In this document: piece by piece, positions 48,265 to 56,061 of the stretch | Position numbering within the stretch: the first letter of the stretch is position 1 | Layout of the letters: every line of letters starts with the position of its first letter | Origin: an uncultured Alistipes sp. | GTDB taxonomy: Bacteria; Bacteroidota; Bacteroidia; Bacteroidales; Rikenellaceae | NCBI RefSeq assembly: GCF_910580175.1 | Contig: NZ_CAJTXD010000006.1 | Coordinates: 62,001-126,000 of the forward strand | Length of the DNA: 64,000 bases | Direction of reading: 5' to 3' | The notes under the pieces: model-generated | Database searches by the model: none | Told to the model about the DNA's origin: nothing | What the model saw: only the letters and a program-made list of their open reading frames with translations | Program-made: the position numbers and the translations under genes

Positions 48265-49584
48265 CTATGCTTTCCAGTATTTCTTAATAAGCTCCTCCTT
48301 GATGGCCACCTCCTCGCGCGAGAAGTACTCGGCGAAAAGCTCCCATGCAGTATCGAGCATGCGGGTAATGTCGATATTGACATCGATGGCCAGCAGCTTC
48401 TCGGAGTAATCGTGGGCGAACTTCAGGGTACGCTCGTCGTAGTCCGAGAGGTCGAAGCCGTTTTCGAGCTTGGTCTTGGCATTGGCCGCGTCGGCGTAGA
48501 GACGCACGCAGGCGTTCATCACTTGCGGATGATCCTCGCGGGTCTTCTTGCCGATGACCAGCTGCTTGAGACGCGACAGCGAACGGAACGGGTCGACGAT
48601 GACCTTGCCCGTGTCGGAGTCGTTGCGCAGGAACAACTGGCCCTCCGTGATGTAACCTGTGTTGTCGGGAATGGCGTGAGTGATGTCGCCGCCCGAGAGG
48701 GTCGTCACAGCGATGATGGTAATCGAACCGCCGTTGGGCAGCTGCACGGCCTTCTCGTAGATCTTGGCCAGGTCGGAATAGAGCGAACCGGGCATCGAGT
48801 CCTTGGAGGGGATCTGGTCCATGCGGTTCGACACGATGGCCAGCGCATCGGCGTAGAGCGTCATGTCGGTAAGCAGCACCAGCACCTTCTCGCCCTTGTC
48901 CACGGCGAAGTACTCGGCGGCCGTCAGCGCCATGTCGGGCACCAGAAGACGCTCGACGGGCGGGTTCTCGGTGGTGTTGACGAACGAGACGATGCGGTCG
49001 AGGGCGCCGGCGTTCTCGAAGACCGACTTGAAGTAGAGGAAGTCGTCGTTCGTCAGACCCATGCCGCCCAAGATGATCTTGTCGGCCTTGGCGCGCAGGG
49101 CCACGTTGGCCATCACGGCGTTGTAGGGCTGGTCGGGGTCGGCGAAGAACGGAATCTTCTGTCCTGTGACGATCGTATTGTTCAAGTCGATGCCGGCGAT
49201 GCCCGTGGCGATCAGCTCCGAAGGCTGGAGACGCTTGAAGGGGTTGACCGTCGGGCCGCCGATCTCGCGGGCTTCGCCCTCGACGGCCTCGCCGCCCTCC
49301 AGAGGTTCGCCGTAGGCGTTGAAGAAGCGGCCGGCGAGGTTATCCGACACCTTGAGCTTGGGCGGCTCGCCGTGGAAGATCACTTCCGAATCGGTGGCGA
49401 TGCCCTCCGTGCCGGCGAAGACCTGCAAGGTAACGTTCTCGCCCATAATCTTCACTACCTGCGCGAGCTTGCCGCCCACGGTGGCCAGCTCGTCATTGCC
49501 GACGCCCGAGGCGCGGAGCGTGACGGTGGCCTTGGTAATGTTGTCGATCTTGGTATATATTTTCTGAAATGCGCGTGTTGTCAT
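48265..49584 (-). CDS. V-type ATP synthase subunit B
   Basis: The 439-residue non-catalytic head subunit has the alpha/beta barrel (residues 1-75), the nucleotide-binding fold without a functional P-loop (IDLNNTIVTGQKIPFFADPD where the catalytic subunit has GPFGAGKT), and the signatures SRMDQIPSKDSMPGSLYSDL-like NRMDQIPSKDSMPGSLYSDL and RSLSRLKQLVIGKKT. It alternates with subunit A in the head. It lies 3 bases after the subunit A stop. Confidence 0.95.
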   Translation of the reverse strand: MTTRAFQKIYTKIDNITKATVTLRASGVGNDELATVGGKLAQVVKIMGENVTLQVFAGTEGIATDSEVIFHGEPPKLKVSDNLAGRFFNAYGEPLEGGEAVEGEAREIGGPTVNPFKRLQPSELIATGIAGIDLNNTIVTGQKIPFFADPDQPYNAVMANVALRAKADKIILGGMGLTNDDFLYFKSVFENAGALDRIVSFVNTTENPPVERLLVPDMALTAAEYFAVDKGEKVLVLLTDMTLYADALAIVSNRMDQIPSKDSMPGSLYSDLAKIYEKAVQLPNGGSITIIAVTTLSGGDITHAIPDNTGYITEGQLFLRNDSDTGKVIVDPFRSLSRLKQLVIGKKTREDHPQVMNACVRLYADAANAKTKLENGFDLSDYDERTLKFAHDYSEKLLAIDVNIDITRMLDTAWELFAEYFSREEVAIKEELIKKYWKA

Positions 49585-49587
49585 GGC

Positions 49588-51342
49588 TTATTCGGTTTTA
49601 GCAAGCACATACTGCTCGATCTGCTTCTTGTAATCGTTGAACTTCTCCGACTGCCACTGGGAGTAGTTCATCTGGCGGAAGAGGTTGATGAGTCCCTTGA
49701 AGAACTGCGAACACTCCTCGAAGTCGGCGAACGGGAAATCCTTGCGGCAGATGTCGAGCACCATTTCGTACATCATCTTCTGACGCTCGATCGGACAGTT
49801 GGCGTCGATGTCGTCGAAAGCGTCCTGCTGGAGAATCACGAAGTCGATCAGCTCCGACTTCCAGAACCGCTCGTGGTACTCCACGGGCACGCCGTCGTCG
49901 CCCAGGATGTTGATCTGGTCGTTGGCCTCCTTACCGCGCTGCACGATGGTCTTGCCGGCGTAGACCTTCTCGACCCACCCTTTCTCGATGTGCTCGTCCA
50001 GGTAGTCGCTGATCTCGGGATACTCCAGGTACTTGGAGTAGGATTCCAACGGATCGATGGCCGGGTAGCGCTTCGAGTCGGCACGGCCCTGCGAGAGAGC
50101 GTAGAAGCAGCGCGCAGCCTTCTTGGTCGATTCGGTGACCGGCTCCTTGAGGTTGCCGCCTGCGGGCGACACGGTGCCGAGGAACGTCACGGAACCGGTC
50201 TCGCCGTTGTTGAGCTTTACCAAACCGGCACGCGAGTAAAAATTCGAAATGATGGCCGACAAGTCCATCGGGAAAGCGTCCTGGCCGGGCAGCTCCTCCA
50301 GACGGTTGGACATCTCGCGCAGCGCCTGCGCCCAACGCGACGTCGAGTCGGCCATCACGAGCACCTTCAGACCCATGGCGCGGTAGTACTCGCCGATGGT
50401 CATGCCGGTGTAGACCGACGCTTCGCGCGCGGCGACGGGCATGTTGGAGGTGTTGCAGATGATGATCGTGCGCTCCATGAGCTTGTGGCCCGTGCGGGGG
50501 TCGACCAGTTCGGGGAACTCCTTGAAGATTTCGACCACCTCGTTGGCGCGCTCGCCGCAGGCCACCATGATGATGACGTCGGCATCGGCCTGCTTCGAAA
50601 TAGCATGCTGGAGCACCGTCTTGCCGGCGCCGAACGGCCCGGGAATGAAACCCGTACCGCCCTCGGCCATGGGATTGAACGTGTCGATGGCGCGCACGCC
50701 GGTCTCCATGACGCGGGCGGGACGGGGTTTTTCAGCATAGCAGCGCACGGCCTGCTTGACAGGCCATTTCTGCACCATGGTAATATTGTGGTCGCGGCCC
50801 TCGGCGTCGGTAACGACGGCTACGGTGTCCGTTACCTTGTAACTGCCGGCTGCGGCGACGCTCTTGACCGTATAGGTGCCGCCCATCGTGAACGGCACCA
50901 TGATCTTGTGGGTAAGCCACTGCTCCTTGACCTCGCCCAGCCACGACGCGGCCGACACCTTGTCGCCGGCCTGGGCCAGGGGCTTGAACTCCCACTGCGC
51001 CTCGAAATCGAGGGGGTCGGTAATCGACCCGCGGGCGATGAACAGACCGTCCATCTTTTCGAGGTCGTTCTGCAAACCGTCGTAGTTGCGCGACAGCAGA
51101 CCCGGAGCGAGCGTGGCTTCGAGCATGTGCCCCTCGAACTCCACGCGGTCGCCGATTTTCAGCCCGCGGGTGCTGTCGAATACCTGTACGTAGGCGGCGT
51201 CGCCCACGACCTTGATGACCTCGGCCATCATCTTCGTATCGCCGGTATAGACGTAACATATCTCGTTCTGCCCGACGGGGCCGTCGGCCTTGACGATGAC
51301 GATGTTCGAAATGATACCGCTTACACGTCCTGTTGTTTTCAT
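49588..51342 (-). CDS. V-type ATP synthase subunit A (catalytic)
   Basis: The 584-residue catalytic subunit has the Walker A motif GPFGAGKT at about residue 234, VMVACGERANEV-like IIMVACGERANEVVEIFKEF, and MADSTSRWAQALREMSNRLE. The about 90-residue non-homologous insert typical of V/A-type A subunits is present before the P-loop (EFKPLAQAGDKVSAASWLG region). It hydrolyses or makes ATP at the A-B interfaces. It is 12 bases downstream of the DUF2764 gene. Confidence 0.97.
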   Translation of the reverse strand: MKTTGRVSGIISNIVIVKADGPVGQNEICYVYTGDTKMMAEVIKVVGDAAYVQVFDSTRGLKIGDRVEFEGHMLEATLAPGLLSRNYDGLQNDLEKMDGLFIARGSITDPLDFEAQWEFKPLAQAGDKVSAASWLGEVKEQWLTHKIMVPFTMGGTYTVKSVAAAGSYKVTDTVAVVTDAEGRDHNITMVQKWPVKQAVRCYAEKPRPARVMETGVRAIDTFNPMAEGGTGFIPGPFGAGKTVLQHAISKQADADVIIMVACGERANEVVEIFKEFPELVDPRTGHKLMERTIIICNTSNMPVAAREASVYTGMTIGEYYRAMGLKVLVMADSTSRWAQALREMSNRLEELPGQDAFPMDLSAIISNFYSRAGLVKLNNGETGSVTFLGTVSPAGGNLKEPVTESTKKAARCFYALSQGRADSKRYPAIDPLESYSKYLEYPEISDYLDEHIEKGWVEKVYAGKTIVQRGKEANDQINILGDDGVPVEYHERFWKSELIDFVILQQDAFDDIDANCPIERQKMMYEMVLDICRKDFPFADFEECSQFFKGLINLFRQMNYSQWQSEKFNDYKKQIEQYVLAKTE

Positions 51343-51354
51343 TCCTTATATGTC

Positions 51355-52188
51355 TTATTGTTTTTCTATCATTTCCTTGCCGTCCAGCTCGGCCAGCAGG
51401 CGGGCGAACATCTCGCGGCCGCGCGCGGGGTCGAGCAGCGTCCAGCGGGCCACGATGTTGACCCGCACCAGATAGGAAAGTACGGCATTGATGTCGAAGT
51501 AGTCGAACGTAGCCAGGTCGAGCGCTTCGTTCCAGCGGATCAGGTCGATCTTGCGCTCTTTCTCGACGAGGTTCTGCTCCTCGCCCACGGCGGCGATTAC
51601 CGCGTCGATGTAGCCCAGTTCGCCGCGCAGACCGAAGTCGGCGGCCGAGCTGCGCTGCAACTGATCGACCACGTCGCCCCCGCCGACGGTCACCTCCTCG
51701 ACGGGACGTCCGGCGGCCCGGGCCGTCACAGCGGCAGTCAGGTTGCGCAGGTTGCGGTCGAAGACGGCCCACTGGCGCAGGAAGCGGCAGCCCTTGCGGG
51801 CGCAAAGCTCATAATAGGCCGCAAAAAGCGACTTCTCGAAGCGCTGCGCCGTATCCACCGTCTCGGCATCCTCGCCCTCGGGATCGGCATAGGCGCGCAC
51901 CACGCGGGCCAGCTCCTCGGGCAGGCGGACGGGATGTTTCAACTCCTCGGCCAGCTCCTCCCGCGAGAAATTGCCCAGCGGACTGAACGCCCGGCGTCCG
52001 GCCCGCAGAGCGACCAGATTCTCGCAATCGTAATAGGCGTCGAGCAGCCGCACCTGCCGCGCATCGCGTTCAGTAAGCGCCTCGAACACCTCCTCGACGA
52101 TGGCCCGCACATCGAAACCCTTGGCATCGGCATCGAGCGCATACTCGCGGAGTCCGGCAACGAGCGTATAATAGTTGGTCGCGAACAT
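51355..52188 (-). CDS. DUF2764 family protein in the V-ATPase subunit C position
   Basis: The 277-residue, mostly helical protein starts MFATNYYTLVAGLREYALD and ends in a charged tail. It matches the DUF2764 family that occurs in V-ATPase operons of Bacteroidota, Chlamydiae and spirochaetes between subunits E and A. Canonical archaeal and Enterococcus operons place subunit C here. It probably acts as the C/d-type socket that couples the central stalk to the membrane rotor (inference from position). It starts 5 bases after the subunit E stop. Confidence 0.85.
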   Translation of the reverse strand: MFATNYYTLVAGLREYALDADAKGFDVRAIVEEVFEALTERDARQVRLLDAYYDCENLVALRAGRRAFSPLGNFSREELAEELKHPVRLPEELARVVRAYADPEGEDAETVDTAQRFEKSLFAAYYELCARKGCRFLRQWAVFDRNLRNLTAAVTARAAGRPVEEVTVGGGDVVDQLQRSSAADFGLRGELGYIDAVIAAVGEEQNLVEKERKIDLIRWNEALDLATFDYFDINAVLSYLVRVNIVARWTLLDPARGREMFARLLAELDGKEMIEKQ

Positions 52189-52193
52189 GACGT

Positions 52194-52808
52194 CTACGCC
52201 TTAAACAGCATCGCGGAAACCTTCTCGCGCAGATACTCGCCCAACAAAGCCTCGATATCGGCGTCGGAGAACGAGATGTAGTAGCCGCCGTCCTTGGCGC
52301 CGACCCGGAAACCGGTCTTCACTTCCTGGGAGTACCCCACCTCGATACCGGCCGCGAGCAGCTCCCCGGCGCTCTTTTCGAAAGCGCCGTCCAGCTTCTC
52401 CCGCTCGCCCTCGGGCAGCAGGGCCTTCAACTCGACCTTACCGGCATCGGCGCCGTTCCAGTTCTTGGCCACGGCCAGCAGCATCTCCTTGATGAACGCG
52501 GGGTCGACGGCGGCATCCTGCACGCCTGCGCCGGTCGCCTTGGCCACGATCAACGAAGCGATCTCCGACTTGATGCGGGCCACGGCCTGCTTGCCGGCCA
52601 GCGCGATTTCCGTGAGGGTGTTCTTCTCCACGTCCTCGGCCTTGGCCTGCGCCTTGCGGACGATTTCCCCGGCCTGCGCCTCGGCATCGGCCACGATCTT
52701 GGCGGCCCGGGTCTTGGCATCGGCCACCATACGGTCGGCCTCGGCACGGCCTTTCTCCAGCCCCTCGTCGTAGAGTTTCTGGGTCAACTGCTGAAGTTTG
52801 TTTTCCAT
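52194..52808 (-). CDS. V-type ATP synthase subunit E (peripheral stalk)
   Basis: The 204-residue protein has a long, Ala/Glu/Lys-rich N-terminal helix (about residues 1-90, GRAEADRMVADAKTRAAKIV) and a compact C-terminal domain that packs on the head, as in subunit E. It holds the stator against rotation. It is the first gene of the operon and sits directly behind the operon promoter. No partner subunit G/H gene is visible in this operon. Confidence 0.9.
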   Translation of the reverse strand: MENKLQQLTQKLYDEGLEKGRAEADRMVADAKTRAAKIVADAEAQAGEIVRKAQAKAEDVEKNTLTEIALAGKQAVARIKSEIASLIVAKATGAGVQDAAVDPAFIKEMLLAVAKNWNGADAGKVELKALLPEGEREKLDGAFEKSAGELLAAGIEVGYSQEVKTGFRVGAKDGGYYISFSDADIEALLGEYLREKVSAMLFKA

Positions 52809-53251
52809 ATCGATCTATCTGATTTTGATTATTGTTTTTCGCGCAACAAATATAAGAAAGATTCCGAGAACGACAAGGCCGCACAACAACATTTTATCCG
52901 CAATTCATCAACAATCAGCCCAATAACGACAAAAACGGCCGCAGCGCCGTTCGTCCGGCACCTTGCCCAAGAAGCATCCGGCAGCTATCCCGCCCCAGCA
53001 TTCGCCCCGAAAACTCCCAAGGAATATTCCCGCAAACGCCCTAATAAGTTCTCCCGGAACATTCCCGCAAACTCCTCCAGAAACGATCCCCGCAAATGCA
53101 ATTCCGCCTTTCTGGTATACGATTTGCAGGTCTTCGGACACCGGCCTGCTCCTCTGGGAACACCCGGTGCACAAAACTGGCTTTCGGTCGGACGGCTCGC
53201 GCCCCCAGACATGATCGGCAGTAAGATGTTCAATTAAAAAATTTAAACATT
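52809..53251. other. Intergenic region with operon promoter and degenerate repeats
   Basis: The left end holds the V-ATPase promoter. The sequence ATTCCCGCAAAC recurs at 53026-53037 and 53061-53072, with a variant ATCCCCGCAAAT at 53086-53097. Open frames here have no conserved features and read through these repeats. The last 30 bases before 53252 are AT-rich and probably carry the start signals of the small protein gene. Confidence 0.5.
52847..52876 (-). promoter_or_regulatory. Promoter of the V-ATPase operon
   Basis: On the minus strand TTG (52876-52874) is followed after 19 bases by TATATTTG (52854-52847). Transcription would begin about 33 bases before the subunit E start. The flank TTATATTTGTTGCG is shared with the tracrRNA promoter at 63041. 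Confidence 0.8.
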
Positions 53252-53434
53252 ATGAAAGAGTCCACCTCCAAGACTTCCGCACGCTCGCAGTCGAGCCAGT
53301 GCAAGTCGTCGGAAAAGTCGACGGGCCGCACCACCGCTTCGCGCGGCAGCAATTCGACCCGCAGCAACAGCAGCTCGCGCACGGGTTCGCGCAGCAACAA
53401 CCCCGAAGGTCACAACCAGTACACCAAGAAGTAG
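53252..53434 (+). CDS. Small Ser/Thr/Arg-rich basic protein, function unknown
   Basis: This 60-residue product has 18 Ser, 8 Thr, 6 Arg and 6 Lys but only 3 Glu and no Asp, and no hydrophobic core, so it is predicted to be disordered and basic. It is supported as a gene by an A-rich translation start region (AATTTAAACATTATG) and by a strong terminator 18 bases after the stop. Its composition resembles nucleic-acid-binding tails such as that of the RNase R in this window. I do not recognise a family. Binding to RNA or DNA is a guess from composition only. Confidence 0.65.
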   Translation: MKESTSKTSARSQSSQCKSSEKSTGRTTASRGSNSTRSNSSSRTGSRSNNPEGHNQYTKK

Positions 53435-53451
53435 AAGACCGCCGGAAAGCG

Positions 53452-53486
53452 GCGAGGCGCGGGACAACATCCCGCGCCTCGCTTTT
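53452..53486. terminator. Intrinsic terminator between convergent genes
   Basis: GCGAGGCGCGGGA and TCCCGCGCCTCGC form a perfect 13-bp stem with loop CAACA, followed by TTTT on the plus strand. It serves the small protein gene and possibly the convergent DUF4301 gene. Confidence 0.88.
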
Positions 53487-53499
53487 GCATGCCCGCCTC

Positions 53500-54933
53500 C
53501 TACCGGTGCTGCGGCCGCAAAAGGTCGAGCACCGTCTTCACGGGCGAGAAGGTCGAAACGGGCACATCCACGAACACCGTATTCCAGCGCGCCATCGCCC
53601 CGTTCCAAAGGCCCGGCAGCTCCTGGGCGCGCAATTCACGTCCGCCCGACGATTTGGACGAAATGAACCCGGTCGCGGGGTCGACATACTCGCGCAGGTC
53701 GTATTTGCTGCCGTCCGCACGCCGCACGCCGCACACCAGGTCGACCGGATTGAAATGGGTCGCCGACTTCATGAGCGGCATGTCGTCGGGCGCGATCTGG
53801 CTCGACTCGGCGATCTGCAACGACTCGGTGCCGTCGGGATTGGCCACCCAGAACGGCCCGCCGCCCGGCTCGCCCTCGTTGCGCACCATGCCGCAGACAC
53901 GGATCGGACGATCGAGGATCGACCGCAGCAAGGCGGCATCGCAACGCTCGGGCAACTTCACGCACAACTCCCTGCGGATGAATTCGGCGATCGGCTCCAG
54001 GTCGCCGGTGCCGGCGTCCAGAGCCTTCAGATACTTGGACGCCCGCTCCTGCAAGCCGAGCAGCACACCGGCCAGCACCTTCTTGAAGCGCACGGTATCG
54101 CCGCGCAAAGCATCGGTGGTCACGTTGTCGATGTTCTTGATGAAAACAAGGTCGGCATCGATGTCGTTCAGGTTCTCGATCAAGGCGCCATGCCCCGCAG
54201 GCCGGAACAGCAGCCGCCCGTCGTCCTGTCGGAAAGGCGTATTATCGGGATTCACGGCGATGGTATCGGTCGAAGGCTTCTGCACCGAGAACGAAATATC
54301 GTAACGAATGCCGAAACGTTTTTCATAAAGGGGCACCTTCTCGGCCAGCAAGGCTTCGAAACCGTTCCGATGCTCGGGCGAAACGGTAAAATGGATCTTC
54401 GCCTTCCCGCCCGCCGCAGCATAGGCGGCACCCTCGACCAGATGCTCCTCGACAGCCTTGCGCGCCCCCTCGGGATAGGCATGGAACGTCACCAGCCCTT
54501 TGGGTTTGCTGCCGTAGCCGAGGCCCTCGCCCACGATGGCGCCGACCACGGCCTTGTCGCCGGCCCCCTCGGGCAGGACGGCCCGCAGTTCGGGCCAGAA
54601 AGCGAAATCCTCGACATGCTGCAACAAGGTATCGATCCCCTTGCCGCGCTTGCCCTCGTTGACGAACTCGAACAACTCCTTGAACATGCGCGTAGCAGCG
54701 CCCGAAGCAGGCACGAACTTCACGACGGAGAGCCGTCCGGCAGCCTCGTCATAACGGGCGGCGGCCCGGTCGGCCTGTCCATCGTCCAATATCGTCACAC
54801 CGTCGCCGGGCGAAGCGGCCCGCACGACCTTAAGATAAGGAAATCCGCGGCGGAAGTGCTCGATCTGCCGACCGACCGACTCGGGCGAAAGACCGTGCCG
54901 GGCGATCTGTTGAAGATCATCTTGTGAAAACAT
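53500..54933 (-). CDS. DUF4301 family protein
   Basis: The 477-residue protein starts MFSQDDLQQIARHGLSPESV and matches DUF4301, a Bacteroidota-enriched family. The segment VKFVPASGAATRMFKELFEF (residues 71-90) looks like a sugar nucleotidyltransferase-type phosphate-binding loop, and FRPAGHGALIENLNDIDADL and FIKNIDNV resemble UDP-sugar pyrophosphorylase signatures. A nucleotidyltransferase-like role is therefore plausible but unproven. It is cytosolic by lack of a signal. It is a single gene, divergent from murB with overlapping promoter regions. Confidence 0.85.
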   Translation of the reverse strand: MFSQDDLQQIARHGLSPESVGRQIEHFRRGFPYLKVVRAASPGDGVTILDDGQADRAAARYDEAAGRLSVVKFVPASGAATRMFKELFEFVNEGKRGKGIDTLLQHVEDFAFWPELRAVLPEGAGDKAVVGAIVGEGLGYGSKPKGLVTFHAYPEGARKAVEEHLVEGAAYAAAGGKAKIHFTVSPEHRNGFEALLAEKVPLYEKRFGIRYDISFSVQKPSTDTIAVNPDNTPFRQDDGRLLFRPAGHGALIENLNDIDADLVFIKNIDNVTTDALRGDTVRFKKVLAGVLLGLQERASKYLKALDAGTGDLEPIAEFIRRELCVKLPERCDAALLRSILDRPIRVCGMVRNEGEPGGGPFWVANPDGTESLQIAESSQIAPDDMPLMKSATHFNPVDLVCGVRRADGSKYDLREYVDPATGFISSKSSGGRELRAQELPGLWNGAMARWNTVFVDVPVSTFSPVKTVLDLLRPQHR

Positions 54934-54974
54934 GATTTTAAAGTATTTAGGTTTTTGTCGGTATCCGGTTCTAT

Positions 54975-54982
54975 CAAAGATA
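54975..54982 (-). promoter_or_regulatory. Promoter -7 box of the DUF4301 gene
   Basis: TATCTTTG on the minus strand, giving a leader of roughly 35 bases to the ATG at 54933. Only 12 bases separate it from the divergent murB -7 box. Confidence 0.7.
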
Positions 54983-54994
54983 CGAAATTATTCC

Positions 54995-55002
54995 TAACTT
55001 TG
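54995..55002 (+). promoter_or_regulatory. Promoter -7 box of the murB operon
   Basis: TAACTTTG lies 6 bases before the murB ATG at 55009, so the message should be leaderless or nearly so. The -33 region overlaps the divergent promoter. Confidence 0.68.
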
Positions 55003-55008
55003 CGCATC

Positions 55009-56019
55009 ATGTCGAAAGAATTTCACAACATCAGCCTGCACGACCGCAATAGTTTCCACGTCCGGCAGCATGCCGCCCGGCTTGTCGAATTCGAAACCGT
55101 GGAGGAGTTGCGGGCGGTCTTCGCCGCCGGCCGGCCCGACCGCTGGATGGTGCTGGCGGGCGGCAACAACATCCTTTTCACGCACGACTACGACGGCCTG
55201 CTTCTCACGCCGGTATCGCAGCGGATCGAAATCCTCGATGAAAGCGGCGACGAAGTACGCGTGCACGTCGATGCCGGCGTCGAATGGGACGATCTGGTCG
55301 AATGGGCCGTGGAACGCGGGCTGTGGGGCATCGAAAACCTCTCGCTCATCCCGGGCAAGGCAGGTGCAGCGCCGGTGCAGAACATCGGGGCTTACGGCTG
55401 CGAAGCCAAGGATTCGATCCGCCGGGTCGAAATGTACTGCACGGAGAGCGACTCGATGCTGACGCTCGATGCGGCGCACTGCGAATTCGGCTACCGCGAA
55501 AGCGTCTTCAAACACGGGCTGAAAGGCCGCGTAATCATCACGGCGATCGAAATCGCCCTCACGCGCACGCCCCGGCCCCGACTGGGCTACGGCGACGTCG
55601 AACGCGAGGTCGAGGCCCGCGGCGGCGCCACGCTGCGCAACATCCGCGAGGCGATCTGCGCGATCCGCCGCACGAAACTCCCCGACACGGCCGAGCTGGG
55701 CAATGCGGGCAGTTTCTTCAAGAATCCGGTCGTCGACCGCGCGCTGGCCGAGCGGTTGCAAGCCCAATGGCCCGACATGCCGCTCTATCCGGCGCCGGAA
55801 GCCGGCAAGGCCAAACTGGCGGCCGGCTGGCTGATCGACAAGGCCGGCATGAAAGGCTACCGCGAGGAGCATGTCGGCGTCCACGACCGCCAGGCCCTGG
55901 TGCTGGTCAACCTGGGCGGCGCGACGGGAGGCGAAGTGCTGGCCCTGGCGCGCAAGGTGCAGGCGGCCGTCGAGGAGAAATTCGGCGTGACGATCGACAC
56001 GGAAGTCAATATCTTATAA
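55009..56019 (+). CDS. murB: UDP-N-acetylenolpyruvoylglucosamine reductase (type I MurB)
   Basis: The 336-residue flavoenzyme makes UDP-MurNAc, an early peptidoglycan precursor. The FAD-binding motif is WMVLAGGNNILF, followed by GIENLSLIPGKAGAAPVQNI, FGYRESVFK and the catalytic GNAGSFFKNPVV. The extra Tyr loop places it in type I, like the E. coli enzyme. The ATG at 55009 is chosen because an upstream in-frame extension to 54955 would run back through the promoter. The tilS gene follows after 42 bases. Confidence 0.96.
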   Translation: MSKEFHNISLHDRNSFHVRQHAARLVEFETVEELRAVFAAGRPDRWMVLAGGNNILFTHDYDGLLLTPVSQRIEILDESGDEVRVHVDAGVEWDDLVEWAVERGLWGIENLSLIPGKAGAAPVQNIGAYGCEAKDSIRRVEMYCTESDSMLTLDAAHCEFGYRESVFKHGLKGRVIITAIEIALTRTPRPRLGYGDVEREVEARGGATLRNIREAICAIRRTKLPDTAELGNAGSFFKNPVVDRALAERLQAQWPDMPLYPAPEAGKAKLAAGWLIDKAGMKGYREEHVGVHDRQALVLVNLGGATGGEVLALARKVQAAVEEKFGVTIDTEVNIL

Positions 56020-56061
56020 AACGATTTCGATTTTCCATTCCCGACCCTTACATTCGCAAAA

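Noticed and set aside
52908..53174. An 88-codon minus-strand frame rich in Gly and Cys
   Set aside because: It is built on the degenerate 12-base repeats, has no ribosome-binding or promoter context and no family resemblance.
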